Shown here: one piece after another, positions 1 through 8,352 of the stretch
Position numbering within the stretch: position 1 is the stretch's first letter
Layout: each line of letters begins with the position of its first letter
Assembly: GCF_022844465.1 (NCBI RefSeq)
Contig: NZ_JALHLP010000007.1
Location: 62,001 to 126,000, forward strand
Length of the DNA stretch: 64,000 bases
Direction of reading: 5' to 3'
Source: Bradyrhizobium sp.
GTDB lineage: Bacteria > Pseudomonadota > Alphaproteobacteria > Rhizobiales > Xanthobacteraceae
The notes under the pieces: model-generated
Databases searched by the model: none
What the model saw: only the letters and a program-made list of their open reading frames with translations
Told to the model about the DNA's origin: nothing
Translations under genes and position numbers: made by a program

Positions 1-683
1 TTCCGTTTCTGCTGATCACCTGGGCGCAGCAATACGTCGCGGCCGCACCCACCGTAGTGCTGGCCTCGACCACGCCGATTTTTGCCTTTCTCATCACCTG
101 GGGCATCACGCGGCACGAGCCGGCCACGCTGTTGAAGTTTGCCGGCGCGATCCTGGGCCTGGCCGGTACTGCCGTGATCATCGGCCTTGACGCGCTCGCG
201 GCGCTCGACAGCGATATCTTTGCCGAGATCGTCATTTTGCTCGCGACCATCTCGTTTGCCTGCGCCACCATTTTCGGGATGCGTCTGACCGACTATGACC
301 CGATGGTGGTCGCCGCGGGTTCGCTATTGTTCGGTGGGCTGATCCTGCTGCCGGCGGCGCTGATCGTCGATCAGCCCTGGACCTTGCGGCCCACGCGCGA
401 GGCGCTGGTCGCCACCGCCGTCATGGGCATCTTCTCCAGCGCGCTCGGCCTGATGCTGTTCTACATGTGCCTCGCCCGGCTCGGCACGCTGACCACCAAC
501 GCGCAGGGCTATCTGCGGATCCCGATCGGCGTCGGCCTGTCGGTGCTGCTGCTCGGGGAGAGCGTGCCGCCGAACCTGGCGCTCGGCCTCGTCCTGGTCA
601 TGGCCGGCGTCGCCGCCATGACCATTCCGGGCGACCGCTATGGCAAGTGGATGGCATGGCTGCGGGGCAAATCCGGAGACTGA
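1..683 (+). CDS. EamA/DMT-family transporter, 3' part only
   Basis: The reading frame is open from base 3 and the true start lies before the window. About 226 residues are visible. They form successive hydrophobic helices separated by short polar turns, with an internal Gly/Ala-rich helix and a late segment (LGLMLFYMCLARLG) typical of the second EamA repeat of drug/metabolite exporters. A protein of this family normally has ten helices, so roughly the C-terminal two thirds are present. The substrate cannot be told from the sequence. It converges on the purine genes that follow on the other strand, with about 50 bases between. Confidence 0.85.
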   Translation, partial: PFLLITWAQQYVAAAPTVVLASTTPIFAFLITWGITRHEPATLLKFAGAILGLAGTAVIIGLDALAALDSDIFAEIVILLATISFACATIFGMRLTDYDPMVVAAGSLLFGGLILLPAALIVDQPWTLRPTREALVATAVMGIFSSALGLMLFYMCLARLGTLTTNAQGYLRIPIGVGLSVLLLGESVPPNLALGLVLVMAGVAAMTIPGDRYGKWMAWLRGKSGD

Positions 684-732
684 GGTCTCGAATAGCTTCG
701 TGCCACTTCAACTCGGGCGCACGCGGCCGGCT

Positions 733-1434
733 TCACGCCGCCTTTTCCAGATGCGCGACCAGGCCGGCGAACAGGCCGCGGCCGTCGGTGCAGCCCATGA
801 TGTCTTCGACGTGGTTCTCGGGATGCGGCATCATGCCGAGCACGTTGCCGCGCGCGCTGACGATGCCGGCGATCGAATGCGCGGCGCCGTTGATGTTGGA
901 GGCCTCGTCGACGACGCCATCGGCCGAGCAGTAACGATAGAGCACCCGCCCCTCGTCCTCGAGCCGCTGCACCGTCTCCTCATCGGCTTCGTAATTGCCT
1001 TCGCCATGGGCGACCGGCACGCGAATGACCTGGCCAGCGTTGTAGCCGCGCGTGAACGGCGTGTCGGAGCGTTCGACCCGCAGATGCACGTCCTTGCAGA
1101 TGAACTTCAGCCGCGCGTTGCGCATCAACACGCCGGGCAGCAAGCCCGATTCGCACAGGATCTGGAAACCGTTGCAGACGCCAAGCACGAGCCCGCCGTC
1201 AGCGGCGAACTTGCGCACCGCGTCCATGACAGGCGAACGCGCCGCGATCGCGCCGCAGCGCAGATAGTCGCCGTAGGAAAACCCGCCGGGCACCACCACG
1301 AGGTCGGTTCCCTTCGGCAGCGCGGTCTCGGCATGCCAGACCATCGCCGCGTCCCGGCCGGAGGCGAGCTTCAACGCCCGCGCCATGTCGCGCTCGCGAT
1401 TGATTCCGGGAAAGACGAGAACGGCGGATTTCAT
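733..1434 (-). CDS. purQ: Phosphoribosylformylglycinamidine synthase subunit PurQ
   Basis: PurQ is the glutaminase subunit of FGAM synthase, passing ammonia to PurL in step 4 of purine synthesis, in the cytoplasm. The protein is a class I glutamine amidotransferase. It opens with an FPGINRERD segment, has the nucleophile in GVCNGFQ (Cys87) and the His/Glu of the triad in MMPHPENH near the C-terminus. I chose ATG at 1434 (233 residues), which begins [10 protein letters not shown] as in relatives; a GTG nine bases upstream is in frame. It lies 11 bases after purS and is co-oriented with purC, so the three form an operon. purL is not in the window. Confidence 0.95.
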   Translation of the reverse strand: MKSAVLVFPGINRERDMARALKLASGRDAAMVWHAETALPKGTDLVVVPGGFSYGDYLRCGAIAARSPVMDAVRKFAADGGLVLGVCNGFQILCESGLLPGVLMRNARLKFICKDVHLRVERSDTPFTRGYNAGQVIRVPVAHGEGNYEADEETVQRLEDEGRVLYRYCSADGVVDEASNINGAAHSIAGIVSARGNVLGMMPHPENHVEDIMGCTDGRGLFAGLVAHLEKAA

Positions 1435-1445
1435 GGTAGGCACGC

Positions 1446-1685
1446 CTAGAGCAGTTCAACCCTGTAGTTTTCGATCACCGTATTCGCCAGCAGCTTGTCG
1501 GCGGCATCCTTCAGCGCCGCCTCGGCCTTGGCCCGGTCGGCGCCCGACAGTTCGATGTCGAACACCTTGCCCTGGCGCACGCTGGCTACGCCATCGACGC
1601 CGAGCGATTTCAGCGCACCTTCGATGGCCTTGCCCTGCGGGTCGAGAATGCCTGACTTCAGGGTAACGGTGACGCGTGCCTTCAC
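1446..1685 (-). CDS. purS: Phosphoribosylformylglycinamidine synthase subunit PurS
   Basis: This is the small 79-residue PurS subunit that bridges PurQ and PurL and channels ammonia. The length and the pattern are typical: a KARVTVTLK first strand, [16 protein letters not shown] helix, [11 protein letters not shown] strand and a final helix ending in [10 protein letters not shown]. It sits between purC (8-base gap) and purQ (11-base gap) on the same strand, the standard purCSQ order of alphaproteobacteria. No regulatory site of its own is visible. Confidence 0.95.
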   Translation of the reverse strand: MKARVTVTLKSGILDPQGKAIEGALKSLGVDGVASVRQGKVFDIELSGADRAKAEAALKDAADKLLANTVIENYRVELL

Positions 1686-1693
1686 GGTTGACC

Positions 1694-2461
1694 TCAGCTC
1701 TTCACCAGCACCGGGCCGGTGCCGGCCGGCCGCTCGTTCTCCATCAGGATGCCCAGCCGCCTTGCCACCTCGGTATAGGCTTCCAGTAGGCCGCCGAGAT
1801 CGCGGCGGAAACGGTCCTTGTCGAGCTTCTCGTTCGACTTGATGTCCCAGAGCCGGCAGGAGTCCGGCGAGATCTCGTCGGCGACGATGATCCGCATCAT
1901 GTCATTTTCGAACAGCCGGCCGCATTCCATCTTGAAGTCGACCAGGCGGATGCCGATGCCGAGGAACAGCCCGGTGAGGAAGTCGTTGACGCGGATGGCG
2001 AGCGCCATGATGTCGTCGATTTCCTGCGGCGTCGCCCAGCCGAACGCGGTGATGTGCTCTTCGGACACCATGGGGTCGTTGAGCTGGTCGTTCTTGTAAT
2101 AGAACTCGATGATCGAGCGCGGCAGCTGCGTGCCCTCCTCGATGCCGAGGCGCTGCGACAGCGATCCCGCCGCCACATTACGCACCACCACTTCCAGCGG
2201 CACGATCTCGACCTCGCGAATCAACTGCTCGCGCATGTTGAGGCGGCGGATGAAATGCGTCGGCACCCCGATGTCGTTGAGGTGCTGAAACAGGTACTCC
2301 GAAATCCGGTTGTTGAGGACGCCCTTGCCCTCGATCACCTGGTGTTTCTTGGCGTTGAACGCGGTCGCGTCGTCCTTGAAGTGCTGGATCAGGGTTCCCG
2401 GCTCCGGGCCTTCATAGAGGACCTTGGCCTTGCCTTCATAAATGCGGCGTCGACGGCTCAT
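1694..2461 (-). CDS. purC: SAICAR synthase PurC
   Basis: PurC joins aspartate to CAIR with ATP, giving SAICAR, in the step after PurE/PurK. The protein shows the [12 protein letters not shown] start, the [13 protein letters not shown] signature, an EITAFG-like segment (EEHITAFG) and the LVDFKMECG motif, then [12 protein letters not shown]. Starting at ATG 2461 gives 255 residues, the usual length in this group. An in-frame ATG ten codons upstream (2491) would add a basic leader with no counterpart I know of. It is the first gene of the purC-purS-purQ operon. Confidence 0.95.
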   Translation of the reverse strand: MSRRRRIYEGKAKVLYEGPEPGTLIQHFKDDATAFNAKKHQVIEGKGVLNNRISEYLFQHLNDIGVPTHFIRRLNMREQLIREVEIVPLEVVVRNVAAGSLSQRLGIEEGTQLPRSIIEFYYKNDQLNDPMVSEEHITAFGWATPQEIDDIMALAIRVNDFLTGLFLGIGIRLVDFKMECGRLFENDMMRIIVADEISPDSCRLWDIKSNEKLDKDRFRRDLGGLLEAYTEVARRLGILMENERPAGTGPVLVKS

Positions 2462-2782
2462 TGGGATGTACCGTGTTTTGTTGAAATCCATGAATCTGGT
2501 GTGCTCCGGATGACAAGGGGACTACGACCACGACGGAGCTGTCGTGAAGGCCAGATCCCGACCTAACGACCGGAAACAGAACAAGAACCTCGCCTGCCCG
2601 CAACCTATCCGATTGGCCGATCCAGCACAATCGACCCGGCCGGGTTGGGCCCAATTTAAACCAGTTGCCCTGCGGCTGAACGGCCCGTTGTCTAACCGAT
2701 TCGTCCCCTCTATCTAGGTAGTCGATCGGGCCACGACAACGCGGCCCCGTTTACCATTTGGCCGGAACTGGAACCGCACAAA
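2462..2782. other. Divergent intergenic region between purC and the ATPase-inhibitor-like gene
   Basis: This 321-base stretch separates two divergent genes and must hold both promoters. I find no convincing operator, riboswitch or small gene in it. The short open frames that cross it have no recognisable protein features. Confidence 0.5.
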
Positions 2783-3106
2783 ATGAGCACTTTCGACAAG
2801 CGCGAGGAGGGTTTTGAGAAGAAGTTCGCCCTCGACGAGGAGCAGAAGTTCAAGGCCGAGGCGCGCCGCAACAAGCTGCTCGGTCTGTGGGCGGCCGAAA
2901 AGATGGGCGTAACCGGCGATGCCGCCGCCGCCTATGCCAAGGAGGTGGTCGCGGCCGACTTCGAGGAAGCCGGCGACAAGGACGTTCAGAACAAGCTGAT
3001 CAAGGATTTTGCCGCCAAGGGCGTCGCGGTGACCCCTCAGGAACTGCGCGCCAAGATGGATGAACTGATGGCGCAGGCCGCCGCCCAGGTGAAGGCGGGA
3101 ACGTAA
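2783..3106 (+). CDS. DUF1476 / F1-ATPase zeta-type inhibitor family protein
   Basis: This 107-residue soluble, charged helical protein has the family hallmark near its start (FDKREEGFEKKFA) followed by EARRNKLLGLWAAEKMG. In Paracoccus a member of this family (zeta subunit) blocks ATP hydrolysis by the F1F0-ATP synthase through its N-terminal helix. In most Rhizobiales its effect is weaker or unproven. The gene stands alone between purC and a repeat element. The family assignment is firm; the inhibitory role here is inferred. Confidence 0.88.
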   Translation: MSTFDKREEGFEKKFALDEEQKFKAEARRNKLLGLWAAEKMGVTGDAAAAYAKEVVAADFEEAGDKDVQNKLIKDFAAKGVAVTPQELRAKMDELMAQAAAQVKAGT

Positions 3107-3117
3107 GGCAGTGCTCC

Positions 3118-3235
3118 GTCATTGCGAGGAGCAAAGCGACGAAGCAATCCATTTCTCCACCTGCGGCGGCATGGATTGCTTCGCGGAGCCTGTCATCGGG
3201 CGGGCATTCGCCCGATCCGTTGGCTCGCAATGACG
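3118..3235. repeat. Dispersed palindromic repeat, family A, copy 1
   Basis: A roughly 118-base element begins CGTCATTGCGAGGAGC and ends in CTCGCAATGACG, its inverted complement. An inner arm GAAGCAATCCAT pairs with ATGGATTGCTTC. The same design recurs at 5109-5228 and, shortened, at 8266-8343. It lies in an intergenic space downstream of a gene, where it could form a long hairpin in RNA. Confidence 0.85.
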
Positions 3236-3256
3236 GCCGAGATGCCGTAACGTATC

Positions 3257-4165
3257 TCAAGACCGCTTCTTGCGATACTCCTTCCGAACGATCTCGAGCA
3301 AGCGTCGCGCCGCCGCGCTCAAGAATCCGCCGCGGCGCGTTACCGTGACGACGTCATCGCTCGCCTTCAGATCTCCGACACCGATGGTCGCGATCGTCTT
3401 GTGCCGCAGTTCCTCCGCGGCATTGCTCTCCGACAATAGCGCGACGCCGAGGCCCGCCTCGACCAGGCGCTTCTGCGCGGTCAGGCTATCAACCGGCGTC
3501 CAGTCGATTTCACCGAGCCCGTGGGTCTGAAACAGCGCAAACACATGCGACGCCGCGATCTCGCGCCGCCCCGGCACGATGGGAAATGCAATCCAGCGCT
3601 CGCCGCGCAATTCGGCGAGTTTTGTCACACGGCGGCCGGCGCGCGGATGATCGAGCGCACACACCACCTGCAGTCGTTCGGCAAACAGCAATTCGCAATC
3701 GAGATCGCGCGAGCGGTCCCGGTCATAGCGCAGGCCGATGGTCGCCTCGCCGCGCCGGATCAGGTCGCTGACCTCCGCGCTGGTCGCGGTGCGCAGGCTC
3801 AATTTTACCTCGGGATGTTCGGCCGCAAAGCCCTTGAGGATGGCCGACAGCCGCCCGCCGGCCAGCGTGCCGACCACCGCAAGCGCAATCGGCCCTGAAT
3901 CCGGCCGCGCCAGCGCGCGGACCGCATTCTCCGCATCCTGGGCGGCGGCGACCGCGCGCTCGGCATACGGCACCATCACCCGCCCGGCATCACTCAGCAT
4001 CGTGCGCCCCGCAATCCGCTCGAACAGCGAAACGCCGAGTTCCTGCTCCAGCAGCGCAATGCGCCGCGAGATAGCCGGCTGCGAGCGGTGCAGCGCCTTC
4101 GCCGCGCTCGAAATCCCGCCGCGGCGGTGAACGGTCAGGAAGGTCAGAAGCGCATCGCTGTCCAT
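3257..4165 (-). CDS. LysR-family transcriptional regulator
   Basis: A 302-residue protein with an N-terminal winged helix-turn-helix (about residues 1-60, including AAKALHRSQPAISRRIALLE) and a periplasmic-binding-fold effector domain from about residue 90 to the end. It is divergent from the PEP mutase-like gene that starts 118 bases away. By the usual LysR arrangement it probably controls that gene and itself. The effector is unknown. The basic C-terminus (VRKEYRKKRS) is unremarkable. Confidence 0.92.
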   Translation of the reverse strand: MDSDALLTFLTVHRRGGISSAAKALHRSQPAISRRIALLEQELGVSLFERIAGRTMLSDAGRVMVPYAERAVAAAQDAENAVRALARPDSGPIALAVVGTLAGGRLSAILKGFAAEHPEVKLSLRTATSAEVSDLIRRGEATIGLRYDRDRSRDLDCELLFAERLQVVCALDHPRAGRRVTKLAELRGERWIAFPIVPGRREIAASHVFALFQTHGLGEIDWTPVDSLTAQKRLVEAGLGVALLSESNAAEELRHKTIATIGVGDLKASDDVVTVTRRGGFLSAAARRLLEIVRKEYRKKRS

Positions 4166-4283
4166 GTTTCATCCATGCAAAAAGCTGATGATGGATAGAG
4201 AAATAACAAATTAGGTTGATGGGGGCCAGCCCGCTAGTTTCGCCGCAGCCAGAACCGGCCGGCCAACGAAGCGGAGATTGCCG

Positions 4284-5096
4284 ATGCGAACCCAGATGGA
4301 AAAAGCCGAAGCCTTTCGCGCCCTGCATGCGCGCCCCGGCGCTTTCATCATCCCCAACCCCTGGGACGCCGGCACGGCCAAACTGCTCGCCGCGATGGGC
4401 TTCGAAGCGCTGGCGACCACTAGCCTCGGCGTTGCCAATACGCTGGGCAGCGTCACCGTCAGCCTCGACGCCATCATCGAGAACTGCCGGACAATCTCCG
4501 ATGCCACCGACCTGCCCGTCAACGCCGATCTGGAGAATTGCGGCGCGGATGATCCAAAGACCGCGGCGAAGGCGATCGCGCGCGCCGCCGAAGCCGGTTG
4601 CGTCGGCGGCTCGATCGAGGATTATACCGGAAATCCGCGCGAGCCGATCTACGATTTCTCGCTCGCGGTCGAGCGCGTGCAGGCGGCGGTCGAAGCGGCC
4701 CGCGCGCTCCCCTTCCCGTTCACGCTGACGGCGCGGGCGGAGAACTTCCTGTATGGCCGCAAAGATCTCGACGACACCATCAAGCGGCTGCAGGACTTCG
4801 AGGCCGCTGGCGCCGACGTGCTCTATTCCCCCGGCCTGTATGACATCGACACCATCCGCACCGTAGCGTCATCCATCGGCAAGCCGTTCAATCTGGTGAT
4901 GGGTTTTGCCGACCCGACACTGACGCTCGATCAACTCTCCAGAGCCGGCGTCAAGCGCATCAGCACCGGCGGCGCCATGGCTCGCTACGCGCTGGCCGCG
5001 TTCTTGAAGAGTGCCCGCGAGATGAAGGATCACGGCGCGTTCACCTTCGTGCGCGAGATGGCGTCGATGAAGGAGGTCAGGGCGGCATTTATGTAA
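4284..5096 (+). CDS. Isocitrate lyase / PEP mutase superfamily enzyme
   Basis: A 270-residue TIM-barrel enzyme of the PEP mutase/isocitrate lyase superfamily. Visible signatures are NPWDAGTAKLLAAMGF, the metal-site strand VNADLENCG, and GGSIEDYTG followed by a late TARAEN strand. Family members cleave or rearrange C-C or C-P bonds of 2-hydroxy or phosphono acids such as methylisocitrate or oxaloacetate. It lacks the KKCGH loop of true isocitrate lyase. ATG 4284 follows a GGAG box by seven bases; a TTG two codons upstream is a weaker choice. It is probably under the divergent LysR regulator. The substrate is not determinable here. Confidence 0.88.
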   Translation: MRTQMEKAEAFRALHARPGAFIIPNPWDAGTAKLLAAMGFEALATTSLGVANTLGSVTVSLDAIIENCRTISDATDLPVNADLENCGADDPKTAAKAIARAAEAGCVGGSIEDYTGNPREPIYDFSLAVERVQAAVEAARALPFPFTLTARAENFLYGRKDLDDTIKRLQDFEAAGADVLYSPGLYDIDTIRTVASSIGKPFNLVMGFADPTLTLDQLSRAGVKRISTGGAMARYALAAFLKSAREMKDHGAFTFVREMASMKEVRAAFM

Positions 5097-5108
5097 CCGG
5101 TCTCTCGC

Positions 5109-5228
5109 CGTCATTGCGAGGAGCAAAGCGACGAAGCAATCCATCTATCCATTATGCCGCGGCATGGATTGCTTCGCGGAGCCTGTCATCGGGCGGGCAT
5201 TCGCCCGACCCGTTGGCCCGCAATGACG
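5109..5228. repeat. Dispersed palindromic repeat, family A, copy 2
   Basis: This is a near-identical second copy of the 3118-3235 element, again placed just downstream of a stop codon. It starts with the same GTCATTGCGAGGAGC arm and ends in CGCAATGACG. Both copies share the central GGGCGGGCATTCGCCCGA mini-hairpin. Confidence 0.85.
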
Positions 5229-5241
5229 GAGGAGAGATGCG

Positions 5242-5371
5242 TCACCCTCCCTTGAACCCATATTCCGGCACGTTGCCGGTCGCCTCGTAATACTTTGTAC
5301 GGCAGGAACTTGCCGGACATCGTGATTTTCACCCGGTCACCCTCGGGTGCCTTGGAGCTTGAAGCAGACAT
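5242..5371 (-). pseudogene. Small hypothetical gene broken by one frameshift
   Basis: On the minus strand an ATG at 5371 opens MSASSSKAPEGDRVKITMSG then KFLPYK. After that, the frame that makes sense shifts by one base and continues YYEATGNVPEYGFKGG to a TGA at 5242. The total, 130 bases, is one base too many for an intact 42-residue gene. The joined product looks like a natural small soluble protein, and the unshifted frame runs on into the repeat. Either the gene is newly broken or there is a one-base sequence error. Function unknown. Confidence 0.55.
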
Positions 5372-5411
5372 GCTACCGCGTATCATGAGAAGTTGAGAGG
5401 AGACCAGTACA

Positions 5412-5990
5412 ATGAGCATTGCCGATCCCAACAAAACGATCCTGACGGGCGAGAACCCATTTATCCGCTTGAGCCCGAAGGACGGCGAACCGAACTCAAC
5501 AGAGGCGAGCTATTGGCGGATCATCTTTTCGCCGGCCGGTCCCGGTCACGTTCTCTACCTGAATAGCGAGCTGACGGAACGGCGCTGGCGCATCTACTCC
5601 GACAACATCGCGATGGCGCGGTGGCTGCAGTCAACCGTACAGGGCATGCTCAACGCCGAGCTTTCCGACATGACGATTCCCTGCGCGGACGCGCAATTCT
5701 CCAAGGCTGGCGACCCGCGCTACTTCTGGACCGAACACATCAAATCGCACGGCGAAGACATCTCGCTTACCTGGTTCGATATCGGCGAGCCGCTGCTCAT
5801 CCACGCGCAACCGAACCAGATTCCCGACCGGCGCTACGGCGTGTGCACCGTGCTGATCCCGGCGCTCGGTACCCGTCTCGTCCGCAACGGCGTCGAGGCA
5901 GCGGGGCGATCCTGGCCGCGGGAACGTGAGGGGCGGCCGTTCTCGACGTCGGCATTGGCGTTCTCGGAAAGCTGGACGGAGGCGGTCTGA
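5412..5990 (+). CDS. Hypothetical protein, 192 residues
   Basis: The gene has a good ribosome site (GAGAGGAGACC) before ATG 5412. The product has no signal peptide or membrane segment. It is acidic and aromatic-rich in the middle (FWTEHIKSHGEDISLTWFD) and has a repeated small beta-strand look. I do not recognise a family. It is followed 140 bases on by a tripartite tricarboxylate binding protein on the same strand, but the gap argues against tight coupling. Confidence 0.7.
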   Translation: MSIADPNKTILTGENPFIRLSPKDGEPNSTEASYWRIIFSPAGPGHVLYLNSELTERRWRIYSDNIAMARWLQSTVQGMLNAELSDMTIPCADAQFSKAGDPRYFWTEHIKSHGEDISLTWFDIGEPLLIHAQPNQIPDRRYGVCTVLIPALGTRLVRNGVEAAGRSWPREREGRPFSTSALAFSESWTEAV

Positions 5991-6129
5991 GGCGGAGCCG
6001 CCAATCAGTCTCCGTTTTCCGCGAGGCGGAAGTCACCTGATCCGTGGCGGACACAGTGCCACAACGTCCTGCGATAGGTTCTGCGCTAGTTTCGATGCCC
6101 GAAAACAACAAAACACCAGGGGCAGGAAA

Positions 6130-7113
6130 ATGAGAAGACTGACACGGCGAACGTTCGTGACCGGTTCGGCGGCGCTGCTATGCGCGCCGTCCGGAAAGAC
6201 CGCGGCGCAATCGGCCTGGCCGGCACGGCCGATCCGGATCATCGTGCCCTATCCGGCTGGCGGCCAGACCGATGGCATCGCACGGGCTTTCGGCGACTAC
6301 CTGGCGCGGCAGCTGGGAAAGCCGGTCATCATCGAAAACAAGGCGGGCGCAGGCGGCGTCATCGGCGTGACGGAAGCGAAACGCGCCGAGCCGGATGGCA
6401 CCACCATCGTATGCACGATCTCCTCGTCGCTGATCCAGAACCGCGTTACGGTGAAGGACCTGCCCTACGATCCGGAAAACGACTTCATCTATCTGACGAT
6501 GGTCAGCGGCGCGGGCGGTCCGGTGGTGGCGGCAAAGAAGACCGGAGCAACCAACCTTCGCGAGTTGATCGAATATGCAAAGAAGGTCGGCAGCCTGAAC
6601 TGGGGATCCTACGGCGTGGGTTCGACCCCGCACGTCCTGATCGAGACCATCGCCAAGCAGTACGGCATCAACTTTCAAGTCATCCAGTACCGCGGCGAGG
6701 CGCCCATGTGGAATGACATCGCGGGACAGACGCTGGATGGCGCCGCGGGAAGCTATGCCGCAGCGGCACCCATCATCCAGGCGGGAACCGGAAACCTGAT
6801 CGGCGTGGTCGGCAGCCGCCTGCCGCCGTATCCGGACACGCCTACCATGACCGAGCAAGGCGCGGTCGGCGACTTCTACGACCTGCGCGCATTCACCACC
6901 TTCGCTGTGCCGGCGGGCACGCCAAAAGAGATCGTGGAACGGCTCGCGCAGATGTTGATTCAGGCCGGCTCCGACCCCAGGGTGCAGCAGATGCTGAAAA
7001 ATTTCATACTGTCTTCACCGGCCGATCTTGCAACAACGGCGCGCATTTTCAAACGCGACAGCGATGTGATGCTCCGCATCCTGCGCGATCTCGGCCTCAA
7101 ACCATTGGATTAA
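6130..7113 (+). CDS. Tripartite tricarboxylate transporter (Bug-type) substrate-binding protein
   Basis: Periplasmic solute receptor of the TTT/Bug family, 327 residues. It begins with a twin-arginine leader (RRLTRRTFVTGSAALL) ending near AAQSAWPARPI, then the family strand IRIIVPYPAGGQTD. IIENKAGAGGVIG and the later YGVGSTPH loop line the ligand cleft. Bug proteins bind carboxylates or aromatic acids. The membrane partners TctA/TctB are absent from the window, so this is an orphan receptor, as is common in this group. ATG 6130 follows an AGGA box; the longer open frame upstream lacks a leader. Confidence 0.9.
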   Translation: MRRLTRRTFVTGSAALLCAPSGKTAAQSAWPARPIRIIVPYPAGGQTDGIARAFGDYLARQLGKPVIIENKAGAGGVIGVTEAKRAEPDGTTIVCTISSSLIQNRVTVKDLPYDPENDFIYLTMVSGAGGPVVAAKKTGATNLRELIEYAKKVGSLNWGSYGVGSTPHVLIETIAKQYGINFQVIQYRGEAPMWNDIAGQTLDGAAGSYAAAAPIIQAGTGNLIGVVGSRLPPYPDTPTMTEQGAVGDFYDLRAFTTFAVPAGTPKEIVERLAQMLIQAGSDPRVQQMLKNFILSSPADLATTARIFKRDSDVMLRILRDLGLKPLD

Positions 7114-7121
7114 TGCGCACC

Positions 7122-7736
7122 CTAGTAGCGACGTCCGCCGACGGCGAACGGCGAGGCGCCGGGCAGCGAATTGATCTCGCTGTCGAGGCGACCCGACTGC
7201 TGGACGACGCCGACCCCTAGCGACAGGCTGATGTTCGAGGTCGCCTGGAATTCGACGCCGGCATAGGCGCTGCTGACGGGCAGCGTGCCCGATTTCGAGT
7301 CGAAAGGCGCGAACGCGCCGCCAATGCCGGTGTTGTATTTCAGCGTGTCGAAACCGGCATAGAAGGTGATGGGCAACCCGCCGCCGTTGTTCAGGCTGTA
7401 GCCGAACTGCAAACCCTCGCTGTAGAGCGAGCCGAAACCACCGAGCGCACCCTGGCTGAGACCGCTGAAGCCCACGTTGCTGCGCTGGCTACCGACGAAG
7501 AAGCCGTTCGAAAAATTGTAGCGCGCGTGGGAAGAGCCGTTTCCGGTATCGCGGAAATCGAAGCTCGGAAAGTTGCCGTAGGCCTCCGGGCTCTCGCCGG
7601 CCGCGCCGCTGAATCCCATCGGCCAGCCCGGGATCCAGTAGTTTACGGCCGAGGCCTGCGCGTGGGCCGCTGGCGCGCCCAGCGACAGCGTCGCGGCGAC
7701 CATTGCAAAACCAACTCTGCGTGAGAACATCGACAT
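7122..7736 (-). CDS. Outer-membrane beta-barrel-like secreted protein
   Basis: The product has a clear Sec leader (about residues 1-27, ending AAHAQA) and a mature part of about 180 residues rich in Gly, Ser, Asn and aromatic residues in alternating patterns. It ends in an aromatic residue (GGRRY), as outer-membrane barrels do. Segments such as ITFYAGFDTLKYN and AYAGVEFQATSNISLSLGVG resemble strands of small porin-like proteins. I chose ATG 7736; 7730 is also possible, and an earlier in-frame ATG at 7763 would put extra residues before the leader. It converges on the TTT binding-protein gene, eight bases away. The ligand is unknown. Confidence 0.7.
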   Translation of the reverse strand: MSMFSRRVGFAMVAATLSLGAPAAHAQASAVNYWIPGWPMGFSGAAGESPEAYGNFPSFDFRDTGNGSSHARYNFSNGFFVGSQRSNVGFSGLSQGALGGFGSLYSEGLQFGYSLNNGGGLPITFYAGFDTLKYNTGIGGAFAPFDSKSGTLPVSSAYAGVEFQATSNISLSLGVGVVQQSGRLDSEINSLPGASPFAVGGRRY

Positions 7737-7779
7737 CCGCGAGATCACCCGACTACACAGCAATTATAAGCAGCGCAGA

Positions 7780-8200
7780 TCGAGAACGCCAGCGCGGCGC
7801 GATGGCATAGTCCATCGTGGCCGATTCGAGGCGGTTGCAGTCCGATTCCATGGAAACGGCCGAGCGGCGCCTCGACCTCGTCCATGATCTGGATGCAATC
7901 CCTGATCAGGCCGAACGCCATGCCGGCCTGCAGCAGGATGAAGCCGGCGCGGATCTTCTTGACGAAGGGCCCCGCCACGGAAAAGGAAGTCGGCGGCGAT
8001 CGCCGCGGGCGCTGCGCCACAAGGAGGTGGTGCAGGCGCATATCGAAAAGCTCGCCAGTGAAATGGGCGCGGCCGAGCCGCACGTTCTCGCCCACCAGCT
8101 CGCGCTGTTGATCGACCGGGGCCATCGTTGCCGCCATGGTTTCACGCAACCCAGGCGTCGCCGATACCGCGGGCCTTGCGGCTGGCCCGCTGCTCACGCC
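7780..8200 (-). pseudogene. Decayed gene remnant, possibly acyl-CoA dehydrogenase-like
   Basis: No intact gene fits this 400-base stretch. One minus-strand frame contains a protein-like stretch (ELVGENVRLG, then FVKKIRAGFILLQAG and GLIRDCIQIMDEVEAPLG). It resembles the helical C-terminal region of an acyl-CoA dehydrogenase-type protein, but the flanks lose sense and there is no good start. The opposite strand is also open but with poor composition. I read it as an eroded fragment; the family guess is tentative. Confidence 0.3.
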
Positions 8201-8265
8201 TTACAAAGCGAAGAAGCCGAGGCCTCGCAGCACGGTCGAGCTTGTGGCGGTGTGAGCAACGAGTC

Positions 8266-8343
8266 CGTCATTGCGAGCGAAGCGAAGCAATCCACGCTGC
8301 GGCTCGGCGAGAAATGGATTGCTTCGCTTCGCTCGCAATGACG
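8266..8343. repeat. Dispersed palindromic repeat, family A, short form
   Basis: A 78-base element whose ends CGTCATTGCGAGCGAAGCG and its inverted complement form an almost perfect long hairpin, with GAAGCAATCCA / TGGATTGCTTC in the arms. It is a compact version of the 3118 and 5109 elements. It ends ten bases after the stop of the RNA methyltransferase gene on the minus strand. Confidence 0.85.
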
Positions 8344-8352
8344 GGCAAATCT

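Noticed and set aside
3118..3235. CRISPR array
   Set aside because: The repeats are isolated palindromes, not regularly spaced direct repeats with unique spacers. No cas genes are seen.
5186..5434. An intact 82-codon minus-strand gene at the same place as the frameshifted one
   Set aside because: Its C-terminal part is a translation of the repeat element and its N-terminal part precedes a better start; the shifted reading makes a coherent protein.
7817..8341. Plus-strand frame over the eroded region
   Set aside because: It runs into the family A palindrome and has no ribosome site or domain; the minus-strand remnant is more protein-like.
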